DNA of 11,508 nt, from contig NZ_CALDKF010000122.1 of assembly GCF_937898925.1 (NCBI RefSeq), positions 1 to 11,508 of the forward strand. Direction: 5' to 3'. Position numbers and translations under genes: made by a program. The notes under the pieces are model-generated. The model ran no database searches and was not told the origin of the DNA. It saw only the letters and a program-made list of their open reading frames with translations. Numbering within the stretch: the first letter of the stretch is position 1; each line of letters starts with the position of its first letter. Positions 1 to 6,407 of the stretch are shown here, one piece after another. The DNA is from an uncultured Methanobrevibacter sp. Lineage in GTDB: Archaea; Methanobacteriota; Methanobacteria; Methanobacteriales; Methanobacteriaceae.

Positions 1-89
1 GAATATGCTGTTGAACCAGTTGGAGTTGCAATAATTAAACCATCGGCAACATAAGAACATAATTTTTTATCATTAATATATAAATCTAA
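1..89 (-). pseudogene. nadK: NAD kinase gene remnant, 5'-truncated, runs off left edge
   Basis: Read on the minus strand, bases 89 to 3 encode LDLYINDKKLCSYV followed by ADGLIIATPTGSTAY. The second part is the signature of NAD kinase (ADGL-hydrophobic-ATPTGSTAYS), which makes NADP from NAD and ATP; the first part fits the strand that precedes it in that family. Upstream of base 90 the similarity stops: the frame meets a TAA at 96-98, and the DNA from about 79 onward reads as TPR coding on the other strand. No ATG, GTG or TTG lies in frame between the stop and the left edge, so roughly the N-terminal half of the enzyme and its promoter are missing. I call it a broken gene. An intact copy would be expected elsewhere in the genome because the enzyme is normally essential. 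Whether the part beyond the left edge is intact cannot be seen. Confidence 0.72.
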
Positions 90-1031
90 AGTTCTTTATA
101 ATGCCTCAAAATTTGAAGAAGCTATTCTATGTTATGATAAAATTCTAGATATCACACCTAATGATATAGTTGTTTTAACTTTTAAAGGAAGGGCTTTACA
201 TAATTTACATATGTTCGATGATGCCATCGAAATGATTTTCCAGACAATACTCGTGTTTTGAATTTTAAAGCTAAGTCTTTAACAGAACTCAACAAATTTG
301 ATGAAGCATTAGAGTATTATAATAAGACTTTAGAGTTAGACCCTAATGATTCTTATGCATTATATAATAAGGAGAACTTAATTAATTATTTATTCGAAAA
401 TAATTATGATTTGGATGAATTCTTCATTAAAAATGAGAGAATGGAATCAAATTATGATGATTTGTCCGATTATGATAATTTAATAAATGAAGAGATTGAA
501 GATAATTATCTTAAACAAAATAGCAATAATGGCTTTTTAATGGAAGATGATTCGGAATGTGATTATAGGTTGTATGAAAAGATTTTACAACTGGAAGAAA
601 ATCAATCTGAAGATTATAAAAAACTTTTAAATCATTATAATAAATTTTTACAAATCAATCCAAGTAATTTAAGCGTTTTAGACAGTAAAGCGACTTTGTT
701 ATATCGATTAAATTTATTTGAGGATGCTATTGATTCATTTGATGAGTATTTAAAATTAAATCCAAATAAAATAAGAATTTTATATCAAAAAGCAGTTTCA
801 TTAGAAAAATTATCCCGATTAGATGAGGCTCTTTTATGTTATGATAAAATATTGGATTTAGACTCAAAGCATATTAATTCATTATATAATAAAGCGCTGA
901 TTTTTATGAAATTATCTGATTATAATAAAGTGATAAGGATTTATGATGAGATTTTAAGAATAAAACCAGATTGTGAAAAAGTAAGAATTAGTCGAGATTT
1001 AGTCATAAAATTATGTAAGAATAAAAATTAA
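79..1031 (+). pseudogene. Tetratricopeptide-repeat protein gene, 5'-truncated and frameshifted
   Basis: Bases 79-239 (frame 1) read as TPR, with KFEEAILCYDKIL followed 34 residues later by MFDDAIE. The TPR pattern then jumps to frame 3 at base 240 (PDNTRVLNFKAKSL, KFDEALEYY) and stays open to the TAA at 1029-1031. The second part has one more TPR, an acidic Asn/Asp/Glu-rich stretch at about 400-600, then at least three TPRs (LFEDAIDSFDEYLKLNP, RLDEALLCYDKIL, DYNKVIRIYDEIL). TPRs are paired helices that bind other proteins. There is no start codon: the only non-ATG candidate for the long frame is a TTG at 258 in the middle of a repeat helix, with no ribosome site, and the first ATG is at 441. 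A new protein could still start at 441, but I see no ribosome site there. It is a relative of the intact TPR gene at 8308-8781. Confidence 0.8.
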
Positions 1032-1050
1032 AATAAATTTTTATATTATC

Positions 1051-1070
1051 AAAATATATATTTATATATC
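1051..1070 (+). promoter_or_regulatory. Candidate archaeal promoter for the SseB-domain gene
   Basis: An A-run followed by an AT-only TATA-like stretch (TATATATTTATATAT) lies 21-40 bases upstream of the ATG at 1091. The ribosome site GGAG (1079-1082) sits 8 bases before that ATG. The transcript leader would be very short. In such AT-rich DNA the exact box is uncertain. Confidence 0.45.
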
Positions 1071-1090
1071 TAATAGATGGAGAATTACTT

Positions 1091-1585
1091 ATGGATGAAA
1101 GAGTTGAAAATCCAGAACTTAAAGAAATCATGAAAACCAGACCTGAAGAAATGAATGAAGATCAATTGGAAGCTTTTGTAGATGCATTTATGGAAGCTAC
1201 TTTCATCATTCCAGCTGAATTGAATTCAGATGTTGAAGCTCTTGAAGGAAAAACCGATGAGGAAATTGCTTTAGATGAAGAGATTGACCTTGAAATCATG
1301 AGACTTGAAGATGAGGACGGAAATGTACTCTTCCCAATCTACACTGATGACGATGAGCTTGAAAAATTAGCTGAAGAAGAGGATTTCGACATATTCGGTT
1401 TAGTTATTTCCGCTGAAGACCTTGCAATGCTTCTTTCTGATATAGAAGATGATGAGTTTGATGGTGTTGTAATCAATCCATTCCATGAAAATGCTGTAGA
1501 ACTTCCTTTGGAAGCTATTTGCGAGCTTTATGACTTTGAGGAATGTGATGATCCTGATTGTGATGACCCAAGTCATAATCACTAA
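1091..1585 (+). CDS. SseB-domain protein, strongly acidic, with Cys/His-rich tail
   Basis: This 164-residue protein resembles the SseB N-terminal domain family. Visible features are the hydrophobic strand TFIIPAEL (residues 37-44), the strand VLFPIYTDDDELEKL (79-93), the segment FGLVISAEDLAMLL (102-115) and the ending DGVVINPFHENAVELPLEAI (124-143). The order strand, 'P-hydrophobic-YTDDDEL', then 'INPF...ELPLEAI' is typical of that family. The family takes its name from an E. coli protein linked to serine sensitivity; its biochemical role is not established. The protein is extremely rich in Asp and Glu. The tail carries Cys152, Cys157, His162 and His164, which could bind a metal. There is no signal peptide or membrane segment, so it is probably cytosolic. 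GGAG at 1079-1082 fixes the start. It probably shares a transcript with the next gene, 17 bases downstream. Confidence 0.78.
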   Translation: MDERVENPELKEIMKTRPEEMNEDQLEAFVDAFMEATFIIPAELNSDVEALEGKTDEEIALDEEIDLEIMRLEDEDGNVLFPIYTDDDELEKLAEEEDFDIFGLVISAEDLAMLLSDIEDDEFDGVVINPFHENAVELPLEAICELYDFEECDDPDCDDPSHNH

Positions 1586-1602
1586 ATAAAATTACTAAAG
1601 AC

Positions 1603-2070
1603 ATGTTGTTTAGCAGATTTAGAAGAAAAAACAATGATCTAATGGTTAAGAAGCCATCTGAAGAAGTCTTGAAAGCCCATAATGATGCTGAAATCATCAT
1701 TAAGGAGAACAATATAGACAGGTTTCTTTTGAACATGTTTATGGATAAGAAAGGAATCAATAAGTTCCATACCACTCCCAAGCTTGTAAATGAGTTCTTA
1801 AATTCAGATTGGTTCTTAAATCTTGACCTAAAATGTCTGCTTCAAATAAATGATGAATCAAAAAGAATTCGCGCTAATGCTTTTTTAACTAAAAAAGAGA
1901 TATTCTTCAAAGGAAAGGAGAATATAAAAATAAGTTTCGATAATATCATGGATTGCAGAATCGATGGAAAAAAAGTGGATATAATCTGTGATGATGTCTC
2001 TTATAAGGTCATGTTCACCAACAAGAACTTGGCAAAGCTATTCTTTGATTATATCTCAAGGCAAGTCTAG
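1603..2070 (+). CDS. Uncharacterised protein with C-terminal PH-like fold
   Basis: This 155-residue protein has no recognised name. The N-terminal half is charged and probably helical (about residues 18-75). The C-terminal half, about 78-152, alternates short strands (KCLLQIN, IRANAFLTKKEIFFKG, NIKISFDNIMDCRID, KKVDIICDDVSYKVMF) and ends in a helix (NLAKLFFDYIS). The run 'ALTKKEIFF...KISFDNI.....KVDII....YKVMF...' is the pattern of bacterial and archaeal PH-like or GRAM-like domains; I infer the fold from this pattern only. No signal peptide or membrane span is visible. The gene follows the SseB-domain gene by 17 bases on the same strand, so co-transcription is likely. The ribosome site before ATG 1603 is weak. 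A second in-frame ATG at 1642 would drop the basic RFRRK segment; I keep 1603 because of the spacing to the upstream gene. Its TAG overlaps the stop of uvrC. Confidence 0.6.
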   Translation: MLFSRFRRKNNDLMVKKPSEEVLKAHNDAEIIIKENNIDRFLLNMFMDKKGINKFHTTPKLVNEFLNSDWFLNLDLKCLLQINDESKRIRANAFLTKKEIFFKGKENIKISFDNIMDCRIDGKKVDIICDDVSYKVMFTNKNLAKLFFDYISRQV

Positions 2071-3911
2071 TCATTTTTTTCATTATGGAAATAGTCGTAA
2101 ACATTAGTTGCTGCTTTTTCATTCATTCCATTAACTTCTTTTATCTCATCGATGCTTGCTTTTTCAATAGCTTCTAAATCTCCAAAATGTCTTAAAAGCT
2201 CTATTTTTCTTTTTTTGCCTATACCGACAATATTATCCAATGGAGATTCTTCAATCTTTTTGGACCTTAATTTCCTATGGTATGTAACTGCGAACCTGTG
2301 GGATTCGTCTCTCACTTGCTGAAGCAAATGCAACGCTTCATTGTCTTGAGGAATCCTTATTGGGAAACTGCTGTTTGGAATATAAATCTCTTCAAATTCC
2401 TTAGCAAGACCGATTATAGGTATATGTGTAAGCTTGTATTCTTTCAATACATCAACAGCCATGCCTAATTGTCCTTTTCCACCATCGATAACGATAAGAT
2501 TTGGCTCTTCCCCTAATTTTAATGGAACGATTCTTTCAGTTTCCGCTTCGTTCTTTCTCAAGTGTTCCTCATTGATTCTAATCTTGTCATAATGTTCCTT
2601 AAGAGGCATTAGTCTTCTCTCAAGAAGTTCCTTCATCATGGCAAAATCGTTAGGTCCGGGAGTGTTCATCTTGAATTTCTTATATTGCTTCTTATTTGGT
2701 TTTCCATCTAAAAATGAAACCTTGGAACCAACTGCCAATTTTCCGGAAATGTTTGAAATGTCGTAACCTTCAATCACTCTTGGAAGCTTTTCAAGCTTGA
2801 GATACTTCTTAAGCTCAATCATTGAGTTTTCCATCTTTTGCTTTTGATTCTTTATGATATCTGCATTTTTACCTGCCATTCTAACTAATCTTAACTTATT
2901 TCCTTTCTGAGGGACTTTTATAGACACCTTGTTACCCCTTAAGTCGCTTAGCCATTCTTCAATAAGCTTGTCATCAGGTATATCCTCTTCGATTAAAATC
3001 TCTTTAGGAATATGCCTGTTTATTCCATAGAATTGCTTTATGAAAGCAGATATGACCTCATCGGAAGTTGTATGCTGTGAACCGTCCATAAGGAAATCGT
3101 CTTTTCCAATGATCTTTCCGTTTCTGATGTTCATCACTACTACAACTGCATTTTGAGTGGTGTATGAGATTGCAATGATGTCTTGGTCAAGCTCGTTGTT
3201 CAATTCAACGAATTGCTTGTTCATGACTTCCTCAATTGAACTTATTTGGTCTCTTATGACTGCTGCCTTTTCAAATTCCTGATTTTTAGCAGCTTCCTTC
3301 ATCTCAGATTCAAGGTCTTTGATGATCTTATTGTACTTTCCTTGGAAGAAAAGGTCTATCTTCTTGATATGCTCATGATATTCCTCTTTGGAAATGCTGC
3401 CGTTGCATGGGGCGTAACATAAGTCAATCTGGCTGTTCAAGCATGGACCATCCATTCTTTTGCAGGTTCTTATTCTAAAGAGTTGCTTTAGGAACTTTAC
3501 GGTTTGTCTAACAGCAGTAACATCTGTAAAAGGGCCGTAGTATGAACCTTTTTTGCCTATATCCCTTGTTATGACTATTTTAGGGAAATCCTCATCAGTT
3601 ATCTTAACATAAGGGTACCTTTTATCATCCTTTAGGTTGATATTGTATCTTGGCTTATGTTTCTTAATGAGGTTTGCTTCAAGAATAAGTGCCTCTTTTT
3701 CAGTATTTGTTACAATGTATTCAAGGCTGTTGAAATGACTCATCAAGACTTGGGTCTTAGGCCTATCAAGGTTTTTTTGAAAATAGGATCTCACTCTGCT
3801 TCTAAGTGATTTTGACTTTCCCACATAGATGATTTCCTCATTCTTGTCTTTCATTATGTAAATTCCAGGCTTTCTAGGAAGTTCATCTGGTGAGTTGACT
3901 TTAGTTGACAT
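2067..3911 (-). CDS. uvrC: UvrABC excinuclease subunit C
   Basis: UvrC makes both incisions around a DNA lesion in nucleotide excision repair after UvrB is loaded. The 614-residue length is usual. In order: the GIY-YIG nuclease for the 3' cut at about 12-90, with GIY 16-18, YVG 29-31, Arg39 and probable metal ligand Glu78; four cysteines at 150, 157, 165 and 169, matching the iron-sulfur-type cluster in this family; a UVR motif that contacts UvrB at about 198-232; the RNase H-like nuclease for the 5' cut, with probable catalytic Asp383 (GYDISNISG), Asp476 (DGGKGQ) and His538 (RDESHRFAV); and tandem helix-hairpin-helix DNA-binding motifs at about 557-607. All key residues are present, so it should be active. 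The start is supported by AAGGT at 3918-3922, 6 bases from the ATG. This bacterial-type system is thought to have reached some methanogens by transfer. uvrB is on the same strand about 5 kb away. Confidence 0.97.
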   Translation of the reverse strand: MSTKVNSPDELPRKPGIYIMKDKNEEIIYVGKSKSLRSRVRSYFQKNLDRPKTQVLMSHFNSLEYIVTNTEKEALILEANLIKKHKPRYNINLKDDKRYPYVKITDEDFPKIVITRDIGKKGSYYGPFTDVTAVRQTVKFLKQLFRIRTCKRMDGPCLNSQIDLCYAPCNGSISKEEYHEHIKKIDLFFQGKYNKIIKDLESEMKEAAKNQEFEKAAVIRDQISSIEEVMNKQFVELNNELDQDIIAISYTTQNAVVVVMNIRNGKIIGKDDFLMDGSQHTTSDEVISAFIKQFYGINRHIPKEILIEEDIPDDKLIEEWLSDLRGNKVSIKVPQKGNKLRLVRMAGKNADIIKNQKQKMENSMIELKKYLKLEKLPRVIEGYDISNISGKLAVGSKVSFLDGKPNKKQYKKFKMNTPGPNDFAMMKELLERRLMPLKEHYDKIRINEEHLRKNEAETERIVPLKLGEEPNLIVIDGGKGQLGMAVDVLKEYKLTHIPIIGLAKEFEEIYIPNSSFPIRIPQDNEALHLLQQVRDESHRFAVTYHRKLRSKKIEESPLDNIVGIGKKRKIELLRHFGDLEAIEKASIDEIKEVNGMNEKAATNVYDYFHNEKND

Positions 3912-4012
3912 TTTAATACCTTGATAATTATTGAATTAATAAATATTGTTTAATTTTGTTCTTTTACTAATACTATTTTTGATTATTCTTAACTTATAAT
4001 GATTTTTATTTT

Positions 4013-4026
4013 TTATAAATCTTTGC
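4013..4026 (-). promoter_or_regulatory. Candidate uvrC promoter
   Basis: On the minus strand this reads GCAAAGATTTATAA, a purine-rich BRE-like element followed by a TATA-like box. It lies about 100 bases upstream of the uvrC ATG and would give a leader of about 80 bases. A second TATA-like match (CATTATAAGT, about 3992-4001) is closer and cannot be excluded. Confidence 0.3.
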
Positions 4027-4044
4027 TTAAAAATTAATCTTTTT

Positions 4045-4062
4045 GAAAAATTTTATATAAAG
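4045..4062 (+). promoter_or_regulatory. Promoter of the first membrane-module gene
   Basis: GAAAAA followed by TTTTATATAAAG is a good BRE plus TATA pair. Counting about 25 bases downstream places the transcript start near 4085, leaving a leader of about 20 bases that carries the strong ribosome site AAGGGGG (4092-4098), 6 bases before ATG 4105. Confidence 0.6.
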
Positions 4063-4104
4063 TGAAAACATATACATATATGATTTATTTTAAGGGGGAA
4101 TCAT

Positions 4105-5160
4105 ATGGAAAATTCTGCTTTTAGCACTTTAGAAAAAACTTTTTTGATACTGCTTTCATTCATTCCAATAATAAATGGGTTGACTTTTATCTATATGGGA
4201 TCAAAGGAATCCAATAGGAACTGGATTATTGAAGGTTTGGTATATGAACTGCCTTGGTTTTTATTGTTTTTATGTGTTTATAATGATAATCTTGGAACTA
4301 CCTTAGCTGGTTTTGCATTATTATTCATGTTCATATGCATTTTAAGAACAATATATGTCTCTTTCACCTATAAGAAAGGAATTTACAGTAGTTCTGAACC
4401 AATGGGGAAAAAATCAAGTTCCCTTTGGGTAGTATTTTCAATAATCATGCTTTTGAATGGTATGGGATTAATCATTGTAGGAAATAGGAGAAATGTTCAA
4501 AGATGGATTTTAGAAGGGGCATTATTTGAAATCCTTTGGATTCCAATTTTCGTTTTATCTGGCTCAGATAATGGAATAGCAAGTTATTTTGTTGGAATAG
4601 CTGTAATAGGGTGGATATTGTCAATCGCAAGAACAATCATGATTTACTTTGAGGAAAAAAGAATGGATAACATGTCATTTAATCCATCACCTCAACCTGT
4701 AGTCAGCACACCTGCTCCAGATATCAGTCCAAAACCAGTTGAAAATGCTGTTGTTGATATTATTCCTGAGTTTAAGCCATATAAGATTGAAATCGATAAT
4801 CAAAAACAAGCATTTGATAAAAAGGAAGAGAATATCACTGGCTTAATCAATAAACGATTTGAGACTGGGGAATTAAGTCATAATCGTTTCATGTCAGTTA
4901 TAGATAGTTGTCATAAGTTATTCTATCACCAATCCGATTCTGCTACAAGCATTATCGAAATGGCTTCAGAATACAGTGAAAGACTGGATGAAACCGTTAA
5001 AGATAAAATAAGCATTATGGAATCAATCAATGATGAGATGAATAATCTTATAGAAGAGCTCATCATTCATGATGGTGACAATGAAAAATCAGAAGAGGAC
5101 CTAAAGGAATTGTTCTCAAATATGGATAATTTGATAAATTCAGTAAAGGATTATAAGTGA
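4105..5160 (+). CDS. Membrane protein with duplicated NGLG/EG-YE-P module and helical C-terminal domain
   Basis: I do not recognise a named family. The 351-residue protein holds two copies of one membrane module. Copy A is about residues 12-87 (NGL 24-26, Trp40, EG 43-44, YE 47-48, ILRTI 79-83). Copy B is about 107-181 (NGM 118-120, Trp134, EG 137-138, FE 141-142, IARTI 174-178). The shared pattern is 'SFIP..NGLG..Y.G....N..W..EG..YE.PW', a hydrophobic stretch, then an Arg-containing end. A Pro/Ser linker (about 192-225) leads to a charged helical domain (about 240-350), probably cytosolic. There is no signal peptide. The module faintly recalls TM2-type small membrane domains, but I would not assign it to them. 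The gene at 6408-7511 is a full-length paralog, and the potassium channel gene lies between the two. The stop codon sits in the loop of a terminator hairpin. Confidence 0.85.
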   Translation: MENSAFSTLEKTFLILLSFIPIINGLTFIYMGSKESNRNWIIEGLVYELPWFLLFLCVYNDNLGTTLAGFALLFMFICILRTIYVSFTYKKGIYSSSEPMGKKSSSLWVVFSIIMLLNGMGLIIVGNRRNVQRWILEGALFEILWIPIFVLSGSDNGIASYFVGIAVIGWILSIARTIMIYFEEKRMDNMSFNPSPQPVVSTPAPDISPKPVENAVVDIIPEFKPYKIEIDNQKQAFDKKEENITGLINKRFETGELSHNRFMSVIDSCHKLFYHQSDSATSIIEMASEYSERLDETVKDKISIMESINDEMNNLIEELIIHDGDNEKSEEDLKELFSNMDNLINSVKDYK

Positions 5161-5172
5161 ATAATCCTTTTT
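5145..5172 (+). terminator. Hairpin terminator with the stop codon in its loop
   Basis: A perfect 10-bp stem (AAAGGATTAT, 5145-5154, pairing with ATAATCCTTT, 5161-5170) encloses a 6-base loop whose last three bases are the TGA at 5158-5160. The stem runs into five T residues (5168-5172). It lies in the short gap between convergent genes. The minus-strand reading has no good T-tract after the stem, so it mainly suits the plus-strand gene. Confidence 0.7.
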
Positions 5173-5201
5173 ATCATTCATAAAAATAGATTTTTTATTA
5201 A

Positions 5202-6059
5202 TTAATTATTTTTTAAGTTTTCATTTAAAGTTTCAATCTCTTCTTTTAATTCTTTATTAATTTCTTTCAATTCACTTATCTCTTTTTTAAGTGACTCGAC
5301 ATCATTGTCTATTTTATAGACTTTGCTATGAACTTCATTGAGATTTTTCTTGTTTGACCTTAAAGTCTCTTTTAAAAGTTCAATGTTGTCGTCATTTTCT
5401 GTAATGTTGAAGTCTTCATTCATTAATATTCTTCTTGCAAAGTAAGATGCAATAGCTCCTGTAACTGTACTGAATATCAATACTCCAACTATCAATGTTA
5501 TAAGACCAATTATCTTTCCAGCACCGGATTGGGGTAGAACGTCACCATAACCTACTGTTGTAATTGTTGAAAGAACAAACCATAGGCTGTCAAATAAGCT
5601 GTTTATGCTTGGATCAAATAGGTATAATCCGAGTGTGGAAGCAAGTACAACAAGTAGTGTTATTCCGAATATTTCATCCAAATGAGTCTTTTTAAGGAAA
5701 AAGTCAATTGTTTCAAAAAACTGTGAAAAGAGAGCGATTACCTTAATGAATTTCAAAACCTTGAACACTCTTAATAGAGAACCGTTCAAGACAAATGGCA
5801 ACATGATCAAATCAAATGGAATTGCAGCAATGAGTTCTGTCCAGTTTTTGATTAGGAAATGCTTCTTGTCATCGCTATCAGATAATCTTGTAAAGAAGTC
5901 AATAAAGAGAATTATACATAAAGCTGTATCAAAGATAATTATGCTGAAATATAGGTTCTCTCCTACATCTGAAATCAATGTTAGTGTAATCAAGATTAAA
6001 TCTATTATAATCAATATTGATAAAAAGTAATTAAACTTGCTTTTTTGATAAAAGCTCAT
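5202..6059 (-). CDS. Voltage-gated potassium channel subunit with C-terminal coiled coil
   Basis: With the start at 6059 the protein has 285 residues and six membrane segments: S1 about 11-30, S2 38-57, S3 75-91 (Asp83), S4 with Arg97, Lys100, Lys103 and Lys106 every third residue as in a voltage sensor, S5 130-149, pore helix, selectivity filter TVGYGD (168-173), and S6 about 182-208. The filter is diagnostic for K+ selectivity. The cytosolic tail (about 226-283) is a Glu/Lys/Leu-rich coiled coil that probably helps hold a tetramer together. The frame stays open to an ATG at 6164, but that ATG and the one at 6140 have no ribosome site, whereas 6059 has GAGG six bases upstream and starts just before S1. 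The extra 35 residues are Asn/Lys/Ile-rich. The gene lies between two paralogous membrane-protein genes and converges on the first. Confidence 0.92.
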   Translation of the reverse strand: MSFYQKSKFNYFLSILIIIDLILITLTLISDVGENLYFSIIIFDTALCIILFIDFFTRLSDSDDKKHFLIKNWTELIAAIPFDLIMLPFVLNGSLLRVFKVLKFIKVIALFSQFFETIDFFLKKTHLDEIFGITLLVVLASTLGLYLFDPSINSLFDSLWFVLSTITTVGYGDVLPQSGAGKIIGLITLIVGVLIFSTVTGAIASYFARRILMNEDFNITENDDNIELLKETLRSNKKNLNEVHSKVYKIDNDVESLKKEISELKEINKELKEEIETLNENLKNN

Positions 6060-6138
6060 GTTTTGCCTCTGATATAATTTATAATTTTTCAAAGAATTTA
6101 AAAAATTTTCATTCCTAATTAAAATTATTGTTTTATTC

Positions 6139-6150
6139 ATTATAAATTTA
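6139..6150 (-). promoter_or_regulatory. Candidate promoter of the potassium channel gene
   Basis: On the minus strand, TAAATTTATAAT is a TATA-like box. It predicts a transcript start near 6120, about 60 bases before ATG 6059 and downstream of the alternative starts at 6164 and 6140. This agrees with the shorter protein. The region is AT-rich, so the match is weak evidence. Confidence 0.35.
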
Positions 6151-6250
6151 TTTAAAATTTCCATAAATATTCAAAATATATCAAAATCATAATTTTTCCT
6201 AATTTTTTTTTAAAAATTTCAAAAAAGTATACATTTTTGAAAAATAAATA

Positions 6251-6266
6251 CAAAACCTTATATACT
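6251..6266 (+). promoter_or_regulatory. Promoter of the second membrane-module gene
   Basis: CAAAACC followed by TTATATACT forms a BRE/TATA pair. The predicted start near 6286 leaves a leader of about 120 bases before ATG 6408, unusually long for this window and carrying structure at its 5' end. The 348-base gap between the channel start (6059) and ATG 6408 holds this promoter, the opposing channel promoter and the leader; I see no gene in it. Confidence 0.55.
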
Positions 6267-6284
6267 AAAAATATTATAGTAACT

Positions 6285-6306
6285 TTAGGATATGAAAATG
6301 TCCTAA
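6285..6306 (+). promoter_or_regulatory. Hairpin at the predicted 5' end of the leader
   Basis: TTAGGATA (6285-6292) pairs with TGTCCTAA (6299-6306) around the loop TGAAAA, giving 8 bp with one G-U pair. It begins almost exactly where the promoter geometry places the first transcribed base, so it could be a 5'-terminal stem-loop on the mRNA or, as DNA, an operator next to the start. A GC-containing perfect stem stands out in this AT-rich gap. Confidence 0.5.
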
Positions 6307-6407
6307 CAAATACATTAGAAACTAATAGAAACTGAAATTTAATTAAATATTTAATTAAACATTTAAAGAAATAAAGAAAATATTTGAAAAAGTTGTAGGT
6401 GGGGGTT

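Noticed and set aside
1..54. Plus-strand open frame reading EYAVEPVGVAIIKPSAT then TAA
   Set aside because: It is the reverse shadow of the NAD kinase signature on the minus strand, which matches a known family over its whole length.
258..1031. Treating the 257-codon frame as an intact gene starting at TTG 258
   Set aside because: TTG 258 lies inside a TPR helix, has no ribosome site, and the repeat array clearly continues upstream in another frame. It is listed as part of a pseudogene.
1400..1781. Two minus-strand frames of 60 and 88 codons opposite the SseB-domain and PH-like genes
   Set aside because: They lie antisense to genes with good coding sense, have no ribosome site and resemble no family.
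5746..6030. A 94-codon plus-strand frame opposite the channel gene
   Set aside because: It is antisense to the S1-S4 coding region of a clear channel and has no ribosome site.
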